30,599 bases of DNA from Candidatus Thalassarchaeaceae archaeon (GCA_029250565.1 JAQXFA010000136.1:1-30599), one strand, 5' to 3'; positions 8,384 through 16,025 are shown, counted from the stretch's first letter. Made by a program: numbers and translations. Notes: generated by a model not told the origin, from the letters alone.

Positions 8384-9250
8384 ATGGCAAGGGACCCAAG
8401 GGCGTCTCGTCTTGATGACGATCCTTTTGCAAAGATAGATGATAACCAGCCTACGAATAAAGGCACATCTCAACATGTTCGGGTTGTTATTCAACCCGGG
8501 CAACCAAATCCATTTGAGCCATTTCTCAAAGGTTTCTTTGATGTTGGTGGGCCAAGAGTTGTTAATCACAAAGGTTCCTTTTTTCACTTTTCAGAGCGTG
8601 AATTGAAGGATTTAGTAATGGCTACCTTTGCTTTTAGTTTTGCAATTTCCATAGTATTTCACGGCGGTATTTTCGGTATGTTGGAGTTACCAATGGGTGT
8701 ATTACTAATCAGTTTAATTTCTAGTATGTTTTTTGCTCTTGCCGCTCTTGGCCCCGCCTTCATACTTCATGAGTTAGCCCACAAATATGTGGCGCGCCAT
8801 TTTGGTTGCTGGGCGGAGTTTCGAGCAGATCCCCGCGGCCTAAAGATTGGAATTCTCATAGCCCTCGCCATTGGTTTTGTTTTCATGGCTCCAGGTGCTG
8901 TGATGGTTGCTGGAAGAGTTGGCCGTAAAGAGAACGGAATAATTTCAGTAGCGGGGCCAATAACAAATATCACCTTATTTTTTATTGGAATGATTGGAGG
9001 CGGGCTCCTCCTCTCAATATTCCACCATAATGTGTTAGCTGAACTAATAATATTCTGGATGTGGGGGAATGCAATTCTTGGTGCGTTCAATATGCTTCCA
9101 TTCGGGCCACTTGATGGTGCCAAAGTGAAAACATGGTCAGAACCCATTTTTTGGCTTTTCATGGCAATAACGATGGCTTTGGTTGTATCAGTCTTCAATG
9201 GCTACGCATTCACAATTGTTGCTACAATTGCTGGCTTACCAACACTCTGA
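8384..9250 (+). CDS. Site-2 protease family (M50) membrane metalloprotease
   Basis: An integral membrane zinc protease of 288 aa. HELAH at 129-133 supplies the two zinc histidines and the catalytic glutamate (E130). NMLPFGPLDG (N236 to G245) gives the third ligand, D244, in the family's N-x2-P-x2-P-x-DG form. Around six hydrophobic segments lie between about residue 76 and the C-terminus. The first 70 residues are hydrophilic and probably cytoplasmic, and no PDZ domain is seen. S2P enzymes cut membrane-bound substrates within the bilayer; the substrate here is unknown. The ATG at 8384 has no convincing Shine-Dalgarno sequence and may be read from a leaderless transcript. The stop codon lies inside a 24-bp palindrome shared with the convergent M28 gene. 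Confidence 0.9.
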   Translation: MARDPRASRLDDDPFAKIDDNQPTNKGTSQHVRVVIQPGQPNPFEPFLKGFFDVGGPRVVNHKGSFFHFSERELKDLVMATFAFSFAISIVFHGGIFGMLELPMGVLLISLISSMFFALAALGPAFILHELAHKYVARHFGCWAEFRADPRGLKIGILIALAIGFVFMAPGAVMVAGRVGRKENGIISVAGPITNITLFFIGMIGGGLLLSIFHHNVLAELIIFWMWGNAILGAFNMLPFGPLDGAKVKTWSEPIFWLFMAITMALVVSVFNGYAFTIVATIAGLPTL

Positions 9251-9267
9251 TGTAATTACATCAGAGT
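9244..9267. terminator. Perfect 24-bp palindrome between convergent genes
   Basis: ACTCTGATGTAA is followed directly by its exact reverse complement, TTACATCAGAGT. The palindrome contains the TGA of the M50 gene (9248-9250) and the stop of the M28 gene on the other strand (9261-9263). It reads identically on both strands and so could serve as a bidirectional 3'-end hairpin or a protein-binding site. No clear T-run follows on the plus strand. Confidence 0.6.
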
Positions 9268-11000
9268 AAGGTATTTTCAATGGGCGCTTCATCAAGATGG
9301 AAAAACGAGTAAACAGCCCACCAAGTAATGAAATCAAGGCTATTTACGAGGTTAGTTACGCCGGTATTTTCTTCCCCGTAGTCCTTACCTGTTGTATCCA
9401 TCCAAGCCTCCATTTCTTCTAGAGTATCACATACTTGGTGATAGCACCAATACCCATCAACAAGTCCCCCAAAACCAATCGTCACAGTTCCTAGATTATC
9501 TTGGAAGGAAGCGTGGTCAGAACGTGCTGTTGTATCTTCATAGATGATAATTTCCGGTCTATCTGAAGCCATCCATGAATTATATTTCCAAGTTGCTTCT
9601 TCAAAACCTTCACCAGTTAGGGTGCCAATCTGTTGCTCAACACCCAACGCATCAGAGCCAATCCATTCTTGCAATCCAACGAGTTCTTTTTGGCTGAGAT
9701 TTTGATAAGAGTCAGTAGGCCCAATATAGACTCGCATTGGCCAAACTTCCTCATCTTTAGGATAGCCATCCTCATCAGGGGTTGGTTCAGGGTCACCATG
9801 TGGTGCACCTCCACCTCCTGGCCAATTTACACCAGCCATATCCAAATTGATGTAATTGGTTACAGTTACTTCGGGGTGGTCTTCTTTGACATAGAAATCA
9901 GTCCAATAATCACTTCCTCGCTTGCCCCCTTCTTCACCAGACCAAAGGCAGAAAACCATTGATCGTCGCGAATCAAAATTTGACATCATTTTTGCAGTCT
10001 CTAACACCATACTTGTTCCCGCAGTGTTATCATAAGCACCAACTCTCGTACCGTATGTTCTGCTTCCAGTGATATGTGGGTCAAGTAGTGGTATAGCGCT
10101 GTTTGCTGGTGGAGCAATGTCAAAATGAGCACCAAATACTAACCACTCGTTTGGCACTTCTTTACCCCAACGATAACCACATACATTCAGTGCCTCAGGG
10201 TTTTGTTTACTGAATATATCAGTGAATTCAAAACGATGTTTAATGACCTCTAACCCAAAAGATTCCAATTCAGCGACTAAATAGTTTGCAGCATCTTCGT
10301 ATGCAGGGTTTCCTTGTCCCGCCCAACGGTCCCAGTAACCCATTCTACGGTCAATATCTGTTGTATCAGGTGTTGGATCTGTGATTTCATACAAGCGGTC
10401 GTAAACAGTTCGGCCATTCATTATTCCAGTAGCAAAATCACCACCCGCATCAGGCCCAAAACCAGGTGCAGAAGGGCGAATCACTGTAAACGTTTGAAAA
10501 GCGACCTTACCACCATTTTCAGTTGAGTAATTAATTGAATCAAATGAACTATTTTCCCCAACAACGCGAGCAATACCACCATGTGAAGGTGGGTTAGCAC
10601 CACCATCCCCAACCCATGTGCTCCATGAGGTGTTTGATTCTCTTGTTGGCCAATCTACTCGCCCTAGTTCACCTATCATAAATAATGCAATTTCAGCCCG
10701 CGGCGGTGCTAGGATTGAAACTTCAACAGAACTACCTTTTTTGATATCAATTATCGTAGAGTTTTGTACATAACCACTATCTGGGTTCATAATCAAATAC
10801 GGGATGTATACAGATAAGTCATTACTAGCTGAGAATTTTACATTTTGAAATATCCCGCCGATCAATGTTTGAACACCAACATCCAAGTCCTCAGCAACTG
10901 GCACCCCTTCATCATTTGATCCCAAACAACCAGCAAACATTGAGGTTGTAAAGAGCAAGGTGAGTAGCACCGCCTTGACTCGCATCAACAATGCGAACAT
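9261..11000 (-). CDS. Secreted M28-family zinc peptidase lipoprotein
   Basis: Start taken at ATG 11000 (AGGGA nearby), giving 579 aa; ATG 10985 is possible and the frame is open to 11066. The N-terminus is a lipoprotein signal: Arg-Lys, a hydrophobic core (VLLTLLFTTS), then FAGC with Cys25 as the lipidation site, followed by an acidic linker. The M28 aminopeptidase fold follows with all expected ligands: H292 and D294 (GAHFD), D324 (GAYDNTAGT), catalytic and metal E356/E357 (SGEEGG), D387 (NLDMAG) and H496 (SDHASF). About 200 residues before it are beta-rich and unassigned. It probably removes N-terminal residues from peptides outside the cell, fitting a protein-degrading marine heterotroph. 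It lies 41 bp downstream of the dimethylargininase gene and may share its transcript. Confidence 0.88.
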   Translation of the reverse strand: MFALLMRVKAVLLTLLFTTSMFAGCLGSNDEGVPVAEDLDVGVQTLIGGIFQNVKFSASNDLSVYIPYLIMNPDSGYVQNSTIIDIKKGSSVEVSILAPPRAEIALFMIGELGRVDWPTRESNTSWSTWVGDGGANPPSHGGIARVVGENSSFDSINYSTENGGKVAFQTFTVIRPSAPGFGPDAGGDFATGIMNGRTVYDRLYEITDPTPDTTDIDRRMGYWDRWAGQGNPAYEDAANYLVAELESFGLEVIKHRFEFTDIFSKQNPEALNVCGYRWGKEVPNEWLVFGAHFDIAPPANSAIPLLDPHITGSRTYGTRVGAYDNTAGTSMVLETAKMMSNFDSRRSMVFCLWSGEEGGKRGSDYWTDFYVKEDHPEVTVTNYINLDMAGVNWPGGGGAPHGDPEPTPDEDGYPKDEEVWPMRVYIGPTDSYQNLSQKELVGLQEWIGSDALGVEQQIGTLTGEGFEEATWKYNSWMASDRPEIIIYEDTTARSDHASFQDNLGTVTIGFGGLVDGYWCYHQVCDTLEEMEAWMDTTGKDYGEENTGVTNLVNSLDFITWWAVYSFFHLDEAPIENTLL

Positions 11001-11041
11001 CAATTCCCTGTTGAACCCAACGATTGGTGGAGCGCGCGTTT

Positions 11042-11842
11042 TCACCTGAAGAAAAGCCGTAAACAAGTGAGCGAACCATCAGCACAACGAATATGCTCCA
11101 TATCAACACATGTTACACTGAATCCATGCTGAGACAGTAATTCTGCAGTTTTTGGGTAACCATCTGAGATGATTACACACCCATTTTCAAACCCAATTAT
11201 GTTTGCCGCATATGATTCTTCATTCGGCACCCAAATAATTTCTGCATCAATCCCATCAAACTGTTCTGGTTGTAAGTGCCCCTCTGCAGTAACTAAAACC
11301 CCAGGGGCGGGTGAAGAGCAGATAGTCGAAAGATGAAGTGTGCTTGGGGGGATGTCAAAAACAAAAGTTTTGAATCCCCTATCATGGCAGACATTTTCAA
11401 TAAATTCTACACCTTCAGTATTTGTTCTAGTTGAACGCCCAATTAGAAAACAATCATCATAAAAAACAACATCCCCACCATCTAATTTCGCATTTTCAGG
11501 CATGAAAATAGTTTCCAAATGTTGAGAAAGAGCTTCTGCAATACTTTCAGCCTCCCCTCTACGACTTGGGTGACCAAGATTACAGATTACAGCCGCACCA
11601 CCCACAATAACAGCAGCATCTTCAACAAAACAACAATCAGGATGATTTTCTAAACCAGGGAGGATAGTAACTTCCAAACCATTTTCTTCTAAAGCCTCTA
11701 CATATTTGTTATGGGCTTGAATAGAAGCCTCAACATCTGTTGGCCCTGTTCCGAAATAATTTGCTAAAGCCTTGGTAAAATTTGGAGATATTTGACGAAC
11801 CAGCCCGCCCGACCGATAGCGTCTATCCCAATCTCCCATCAT
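11042..11842 (-). CDS. Dimethylargininase (DDAH)-like hydrolase
   Basis: This amidinotransferase-superfamily hydrolase is predicted to cleave N-omega-methylated arginine to citrulline plus (di)methylamine. Start ATG 11842 (266 aa) has AGGTGG about ten bases upstream; an open frame back to 11968 overlaps the previous gene. Recognisable DDAH segments are LVRQISPNF near the start, PDCCFVEDAAVI, HPSRRGE, KLDGGDV followed by IGRSTRTN, the STLHLST histidine and a C-terminal DGSLTC with nucleophile Cys260. These match mammalian DDAH closely in order and spacing. Arginine deiminase or another guanidine hydrolase cannot be excluded from sequence alone. It follows the DHS-like gene after a 95-bp gap that holds no other gene, so it may be linked to polyamine or arginine metabolism or to use of methylarginine from degraded proteins. 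Confidence 0.85.
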   Translation of the reverse strand: MMGDWDRRYRSGGLVRQISPNFTKALANYFGTGPTDVEASIQAHNKYVEALEENGLEVTILPGLENHPDCCFVEDAAVIVGGAAVICNLGHPSRRGEAESIAEALSQHLETIFMPENAKLDGGDVVFYDDCFLIGRSTRTNTEGVEFIENVCHDRGFKTFVFDIPPSTLHLSTICSSPAPGVLVTAEGHLQPEQFDGIDAEIIWVPNEESYAANIIGFENGCVIISDGYPKTAELLSQHGFSVTCVDMEHIRCADGSLTCLRLFFR

Positions 11843-11937
11843 TTTCTCGGCCACCTTGCAGACCATAAGTGTTCGGAATCCGGAAACATCCCACCAACAA
11901 ACGGAAACCATTAGCCCAAGTGAAATAAAAAGCAAAA

Positions 11938-12900
11938 TTATTTTTCCAAACCTTCCAAAAGGAACCACATAATCAATGGTAAAACAATAGTCGCATCAGA
12001 TTCAATCACATATTTCGGCGTATCAACCCCCAACTTTTCCCAACTTATTTTTTCATTTGGCGGTGCGCCAGAATATCCACCATAAGAGGGATTTGATTCA
12101 GAAATTTGAGCGAACCAACTCCACAAATCCACATCTTCTCCAAGATCTTGGCGTAACATCGGTACTACACAAATAGGGAAATCACCAGCAACCCCTCCAC
12201 CAACTTGCAAAATACCTAGTGGTGATTCTTGTTCTTGATACCATGAGGAAATATCACCCATCCGTTGCAAGTCGCTTGTGATGATACTATCGCTTGAAAT
12301 AGTTCCATCAATTAATCGAGCTGAGAAAATATTCCCTAATGTACTATCAGCCCAAGCTGGAGTAAAAATAGGAATTTGCATTTCCTGGGCTGCAACTAAC
12401 CAACTATCTTCGGGTCTGGCTTGAAATTCAATATCTTCTGAATTAATGACATCAAACAAATAATGATGAGGGGGTTTAGTTTCCTTATTTTTTTCCGCTT
12501 CTAACCATTTTTGTAAAAGAACGCTTTCTACTACACGAATAGCCTCTGTTTCTGGAATACAAGTGTCAGTAACTCGGTTCAATCCCTTTTCTTGTAATTT
12601 AGCATCATCTTCAGCGGTGAGGTTCCGCCAATCTATTTTTTCATACGAACTATGAGCAACTAGATTGAACAAGTCTTCTTCTAAATTTGCGCCAGTACAT
12701 GAGATAGCGTGGACTAAACCAGCACGGATTGCAGGCGCTAAAGAGCGCCCGATTTCAGCCGTTGACATAGCACCAGCTAAAGTTACAATCAACTTCCCGC
12801 CGTGGGTAAGAAACCCCTCAAGTGAACGAGCACAATCAGCCAACGCCCCCGCGTTGAAATGATGATAATTATGGTCAATGAATTGACGTACACCAGACAC
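11938..12900 (-). CDS. Deoxyhypusine synthase-like protein, bacterial type
   Basis: Starts at GTG 12900, four bases after the speD stop and about seven after AAGGAG; the frame is open to 12948 but that would overlap speD. The 320-aa product belongs to the deoxyhypusine synthase family, which uses NAD and spermidine to transfer an aminobutyl group. The active-site lysine is K289 in ISWEKLG, preceded by SGAPPNEK. Other signatures are CTGANLEEDL, ADSTLGNIF and GGGVAGDFPICVVPM. This wording matches the DHS-like proteins of bacteria better than the archaeal enzyme that modifies aIF5A. It may therefore make homospermidine or another polyamine, or be a replaced DHS. Coupling to speD supports a polyamine role. 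The exact reaction is unresolved. Confidence 0.88.
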   Translation of the reverse strand: MSGVRQFIDHNYHHFNAGALADCARSLEGFLTHGGKLIVTLAGAMSTAEIGRSLAPAIRAGLVHAISCTGANLEEDLFNLVAHSSYEKIDWRNLTAEDDAKLQEKGLNRVTDTCIPETEAIRVVESVLLQKWLEAEKNKETKPPHHYLFDVINSEDIEFQARPEDSWLVAAQEMQIPIFTPAWADSTLGNIFSARLIDGTISSDSIITSDLQRMGDISSWYQEQESPLGILQVGGGVAGDFPICVVPMLRQDLGEDVDLWSWFAQISESNPSYGGYSGAPPNEKISWEKLGVDTPKYVIESDATIVLPLIMWFLLEGLEK

Positions 12901-12904
12901 AAAA

Positions 12905-13333
12905 TCACTCCTTATTTTGTGATATATCATCGTGAAGAAATCGCTCAACTACGTTACGATTCATTAATTTCAACTTTTCACATTTAGCAATTAGTTTAGC
13001 ATGGATAATATCAGCCAAATCATTAGGGTCATGTGCTCCACAAGTGAAAGCATCAATCGCCAACCAACCCTTTTCAGAGTAACAGTGAGCAGTAACATGG
13101 CTCTCATCAATTAGAACAATTGCAGCAAACCCAGGGGGACTTTCAACCCCATCAAATACTTCACAATGCGCGTGTACTTCTTTGACTCCACACTCTTTCA
13201 CACTTGAGCGTAGTAGTGATAATACCCAAGCATCAATATTTTCAACTTCTGGATTAAAATTGACATAGTCAAGATAGACATGACGGCCATGGGCGAATCG
13301 TGCATCCAAGCCATCAGTCAGGTTGTTCACCAC
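12905..13333 (-). CDS. speD: SpeD, S-adenosylmethionine decarboxylase proenzyme
   Basis: A 142-aa pyruvoyl enzyme of the short class 1b type, which decarboxylates S-adenosylmethionine to the aminopropyl donor for spermidine. Self-cleavage occurs before Ser78 in DESHVTAH, which becomes the pyruvoyl group. H83 and C98 lie 5 and 20 residues later, the same spacing as Ser63, His68 and Cys83 of the Thermotoga enzyme. Two tandem GTG codons are possible starts (13333 and 13330). No strong Shine-Dalgarno sequence precedes them and an AT-rich promoter-like box lies 21-33 bp upstream, so a leaderless mRNA is possible. In some archaea a SpeD paralogue decarboxylates arginine; that cannot be excluded. 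It is the first gene of the speD, DHS-like, DDAH run. Confidence 0.93.
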   Translation of the reverse strand: MVNNLTDGLDARFAHGRHVYLDYVNFNPEVENIDAWVLSLLRSSVKECGVKEVHAHCEVFDGVESPPGFAAIVLIDESHVTAHCYSEKGWLAIDAFTCGAHDPNDLADIIHAKLIAKCEKLKLMNRNVVERFLHDDISQNKE

Positions 13334-13353
13334 TTACCGCGAGGTGGGGTGAT

Positions 13354-13366
13354 ATTTCAATTCAAC
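13354..13366 (-). promoter_or_regulatory. Putative speD promoter element
   Basis: On the minus strand the 13-mer GTTGAATTGAAAT (followed by ATC) lies 21-33 bp upstream of the speD GTG. The identical 13-mer stands 26-38 bp upstream of the tRNA-Leu on the same strand. Position and AT-richness fit an archaeal BRE/TATA element for a leaderless or near-leaderless transcript. This is inference from two copies only. Confidence 0.4.
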
Positions 13367-13424
13367 ACTGTTCCACAATAACAAGTAATCATCCAATTCT
13401 GATGGGGTCAAGTTTGTGTTTTGA

Positions 13425-13508
13425 TGCAGAGGGCAGGATTTGAACCTGCGAACCACTGAGGACTAGGACCTCATCCTAGCGCCGTTGACCAAGCTTGGCA
13501 ACCCCTGC
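13425..13508 (-). tRNA. tRNA-Leu (anticodon GAG)
   Basis: Class II tRNA of 84 nt without intron. The acceptor stem pairs GCAGGGG with CCTCTGC (one G-T pair) and the discriminator is A. The anticodon stem CTAGG/CCTAG closes the loop ATGAGGT, giving anticodon GAG, which reads CTC and CTT leucine codons. A long variable arm follows, as expected for leucine. The T arm is GCAGG-TTCAAAT-CCTGC. CCA is not encoded, as in many archaea. It lies between speD (same strand, downstream) and the divergent DegT aminotransferase. Confidence 0.95.
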
Positions 13509-13533
13509 GTAAGGTGAACGGGGTAACTGTTTG

Positions 13534-13546
13534 ATTTCAATTCAAC
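13534..13546 (-). promoter_or_regulatory. Putative tRNA-Leu promoter element
   Basis: Minus-strand GTTGAATTGAAAT, 26-38 bp before the mature tRNA 5' end, where a BRE/TATA pair would be expected if transcription starts a few bases upstream of the tRNA. Identical to the element upstream of speD. The DegT gene on the other strand begins only 21 bp away, so the two promoters must be crowded. Confidence 0.4.
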
Positions 13547-13567
13547 GGTTACGTATATTTCAGGTAT

Positions 13568-14731
13568 GTGTTGGAGCCCGTATTCCGCCTCACTCAAGTA
13601 GGAAATACCCACCCGCGCAACTCAGAAGGTGAGACATTGGGAGACAATATTCCACTTGGTCGAATGTTCATCAATGATGAAATGAGAGAGGTTGTAAGCG
13701 ACGTTCTTGATTCAGGTAGATGGATTAAAGGCCCGCATTCCAAAGCATTTGGAGCAGAGTGGGCGGCATATTGTGGTGCGCTTGCAGGAACCCCATGCTC
13801 GAATGGATCAACCGCATTAATCGCTGCACTGCGGCTACTTGATGTAGGGTATGGTGATGAAGTAATTGTTCCATCACACACATTCATTGCTAGTGCTACT
13901 TGTATTGATCAGGTCGGAGCAACTCCTGTTTTTGTTGATGTTGAAGAAGAATATCACACATTATGTCCTGATGAAGTTGAGAAGGCAATTACAGACGCTA
14001 CAAAAGCAATTATCGCTGTCCACCTGTATGGTCAACCAATATCATCTCGAGTTTTTGAGATTGCAAAGAACCACAATATCCCCTTGATTGAAGATTCAGC
14101 CCAAGCACATGGTGCAGAATTGAACGGACAGAGAATTGGTAGCATAGGGGATTTAGCAACATTTTCCTTTTTCCCAAGTAAAAACATGGCTGTTGGCGGA
14201 GATGGTGGTTCAATATTAGCAAACCGTGAAGATTTAGCAGACAAAATCAGCATGGCAATCGATCACGGTCGCTTGGACAAATATCGACACGATTTCCTTG
14301 GTTCTAATTTCCGTCTTTCAGAAATGCAATGCGCTGTTGGCAGAGTCCAACTCAAACACTTGGATGACTGGGTAGCAAGACGTAACGAAATCGCAGCCCG
14401 ATATAATGAAGCATTTTCTTCCCTTGAATGGACTAACCCTCCAGCAATACGTGAAGGTGCATTACACGCTTGGCATCAGTATGTTTTGCGTGTAGATAAC
14501 CGTGATGAGTTCCAAGCACACATGGATGAGCAAGGAGTTTCAACAGGAATTCATTATCCCATCCCTTGCCACCTTCAACCATTGTATGAGAGTCATACAC
14601 AGCACCGACAGGGCGCATTACCAATTACTGAAGCAATATGTGAGAGTGTAGTTTCTATTCCTGTTCATCCCCATCTTTCAGATGACGAAGTTGATCAGGT
14701 AATTTCTGCTGTTAAGTCATTTCAGCCTTGA
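13568..14731 (+). CDS. DegT/DnrJ/EryC1/StrS-family PLP aminotransferase (WbpE/WlbC-like)
   Basis: A 387-aa sugar aminotransferase that uses PLP to aminate a keto-sugar nucleotide, normally with glutamate. The PLP-binding lysine is K205 in FFPSKNMAVGGDGG. NGSTALIAAL at 79-88 and EDSAQAHGA at 175-183 hold the phosphate and ring. The start is a GTG with only a weak AGG upstream. Similarity to the family begins about residue 28, so the first residues are uncertain. A hexapeptide N-acetyltransferase (15338) and a Gfo/Idh/MocA dehydrogenase (18317) nearby match WbpD and WbpB, so the likely reaction is 3-keto-UDP-GlcNAcA to UDP-3-amino-GlcNAcA. Other 3- or 4-keto sugars are possible. The 3' end overlaps the repaired CYTH reading frame by 10 bp on the other strand. 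Confidence 0.9.
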   Translation: MLEPVFRLTQVGNTHPRNSEGETLGDNIPLGRMFINDEMREVVSDVLDSGRWIKGPHSKAFGAEWAAYCGALAGTPCSNGSTALIAALRLLDVGYGDEVIVPSHTFIASATCIDQVGATPVFVDVEEEYHTLCPDEVEKAITDATKAIIAVHLYGQPISSRVFEIAKNHNIPLIEDSAQAHGAELNGQRIGSIGDLATFSFFPSKNMAVGGDGGSILANREDLADKISMAIDHGRLDKYRHDFLGSNFRLSEMQCAVGRVQLKHLDDWVARRNEIAARYNEAFSSLEWTNPPAIREGALHAWHQYVLRVDNRDEFQAHMDEQGVSTGIHYPIPCHLQPLYESHTQHRQGALPITEAICESVVSIPVHPHLSDDEVDQVISAVKSFQP

Positions 14732-15251
14732 TCGGGGCGCGGGTAATTTGCTAGCGCCTGGTTTGACCACACATCATCTTGTCCTGTAAGTTCACGTCCA
14801 ACCCAATTTGGTAAGGTGATAGAATAATCAAGTACGGGTATTTCTATTTCAGCGATAACCAAACCAGAATTATTACCTTAAAGAAATCAATTTCCCAAAA
14901 CAAATCATCATTTGTTGGAATTTTATAGCGCGTTTTTTCAACGCTTGGATATTTTCTAGAATTAACAATTTCAAGCACTGATTCCAACGGTATTTCATTT
15001 TCAAATTCCAGTCTAATTGGGCCATCAGATCGGTTTTTTGCTGTTGCAATAGCTGTATTTCCATGCACTCTAAATCGATATGCAGAGAGCGGGTCGGCCA
15101 ACACCTCTTCTAATTCACCAATTTCACCTGGCCAAAAATTCAACCAATCCTCTGAAGGGAGATAGCACTGTATCATTCGTATACCCTCTCCGAGTGGAGG
15201 TAATATGGTCGAATCTTCAATCAAAAATTTCCGCTCAATTTCAATACCCAC
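14722..15251 (-). pseudogene. CYTH-domain protein interrupted by an apparent one-base frameshift
   Basis: The GTG at 15251, after a purine-rich GGGGGGA, opens a frame starting EIERKFLIED, the CYTH signature (class IV adenylate cyclase, thiamine triphosphatase and inorganic triphosphatase fold). It runs through YRFRVHG and LEFENEIP to WEIDFFK, then meets a stop after a non-homologous tail (135 aa). In another frame the same strand continues NNSGLVIAEIEIPVLDY, exactly the CYTH ending G-GL--AEIEL, down to a stop at 14722-14724. One extra base near 14873-14880, for example CCC for CC at 14876-14877, would restore one 176-aa protein, a normal CYTH size. This is either a recent mutation or a sequencing error. 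The enzyme would hydrolyse or cyclise a triphosphate substrate. Confidence 0.85.
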
Positions 15252-15320
15252 GTAATCCCCCCATGTTGTGCTATTACCGCTCCACAGTCAATGTTTCGGG
15301 CGTGGCGTTGAAGTGTTAGT

Positions 15321-15331
15321 CGCCTGAGGCG
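15321..15331 (+). promoter_or_regulatory. Small hairpin holding the ribosome-binding site of the N-acetyltransferase
   Basis: CGCC-TGA-GGCG forms a four-pair stem that contains the TGAGG Shine-Dalgarno sequence, ending seven bases before the ATG at 15338. It could modestly reduce initiation. The stem is short, so chance is a fair explanation. Confidence 0.25.
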
Positions 15332-15337
15332 TACCAT

Positions 15338-15793
15338 ATGGGGGAACCACGCCGCATCCAATCAGGAATTGTAGATGTAGAATTTGGAGAAGGTGTCACA
15401 GTTATTGAACCAACCAATATCTATGGTTGTAAAATAGCTGATAATGTGTTTATCGGCCCCTTCGTAGAAATCCAGCGCAGAGTGGCAATCGGCGCCCGCA
15501 CGCGTGTGCAGAGCCACGCATTCATCTGTGAACTGGTGACTATTGGTGAAGACTGCTTCATCAGTCATGGTGCGATGTTCATCAACGACCCATTCCGAAT
15601 AGGTGGTCCGGCTCGCGGCGATCAAACCCAATGGAAAGAGACAGTCATTGGTAATCGAGTGAGCATCGGCACGAATGCTACCATCATGCCCGTTAGTATC
15701 TGCGATGATGTCGTGGTTGGAGCAGGTAGTGTAGTTACCAAAGACATCACTGAATCAGGTACCTACGCAGGTAACCCTGCTCGAAAAATGTGA
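15338..15793 (+). CDS. Left-handed beta-helix N-acetyltransferase (WbpD/WlbB-like)
   Basis: A 151-aa acyltransferase built from hexapeptide repeats such as IADNVFIGPFVEI, VAIGARTRVQ, VTIGEDCFI, VIGNRVSIGTN and VVVGAGSVVTKDI, ending AGNPARKM. FIGPFVEIQ, QSHAFICELV and HGAMFINDPF are typical of WbpD/WlbB, which acetylates the 3-amino group of UDP-2-acetamido-3-amino-glucuronate using acetyl-CoA. The ATG at 15338 has TGAGG upstream. It starts divergently from the CYTH gene, and a small membrane-protein gene begins 4 bp after its stop. The DegT aminotransferase and the dehydrogenase of the same pathway lie within 3 kb. A PglD-like 4-amino specificity is less likely on these motifs but not excluded. 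Confidence 0.87.
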   Translation: MGEPRRIQSGIVDVEFGEGVTVIEPTNIYGCKIADNVFIGPFVEIQRRVAIGARTRVQSHAFICELVTIGEDCFISHGAMFINDPFRIGGPARGDQTQWKETVIGNRVSIGTNATIMPVSICDDVVVGAGSVVTKDITESGTYAGNPARKM

Positions 15794-15797
15794 TTTT

Positions 15798-16025
15798 ATG
15801 TTCCAACGATTATTGGAACATCCATTGTTCAAATCATTCCTTGCATATTCCATTTTTCGCGCATTCTATGGGGTGGGCATCCTTCTAGTCACCTGGTTTT
15901 TTGCCACGAAAACCGAGGCATCCCTGTGGATGTCAATCGGCTTTCTTTTATGTTCAATGGTTTTTTCTCGTATATTGTTCAGATACATCAAGAAGAGCCG
16001 TGAAAGTGAAGAGCAAAATAAGTAA
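15798..16025 (+). CDS. Small two-helix membrane protein, function unknown
   Basis: A 75-aa protein with two hydrophobic stretches, at about 12-35 (FLAYSIFRAFYGVGILLVTWF) and 40-62, then a basic and charged tail ending KKSRESEEQNK. The stretch RAFYGVGILLVTW resembles small membrane proteins annotated only as hypothetical. The ATG lies 4 bp after the acetyltransferase stop, so the two are probably co-transcribed. No catalytic residues are visible. Its place beside sugar-nucleotide enzymes hints at a membrane-associated glycan role, but this is only context. Confidence 0.65.
   Translation: MFQRLLEHPLFKSFLAYSIFRAFYGVGILLVTWFFATKTEASLWMSIGFLLCSMVFSRILFRYIKKSRESEEQNK

Noticed and set aside
8285..8587. 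N-terminal extension of the zinc-ribbon protein (about 100 extra codons)
   Set aside because: It would overlap the divergent M50 gene by about 200 bp and contains no domain, while AGGAGG sits before the shorter start.
8767..9198. 143-aa frame on the minus strand inside the M50 protease gene
   Set aside because: It lies entirely within a well-supported gene, has no recognisable domain and is a mirror of the hydrophobic codons of that gene.
13354..13546. 13-bp direct repeats flanking the tRNA-Leu as possible attachment sites of an integrated element
   Set aside because: The enclosed segment holds only the tRNA, no integrase is present, and both copies sit at promoter distance from a same-strand gene.
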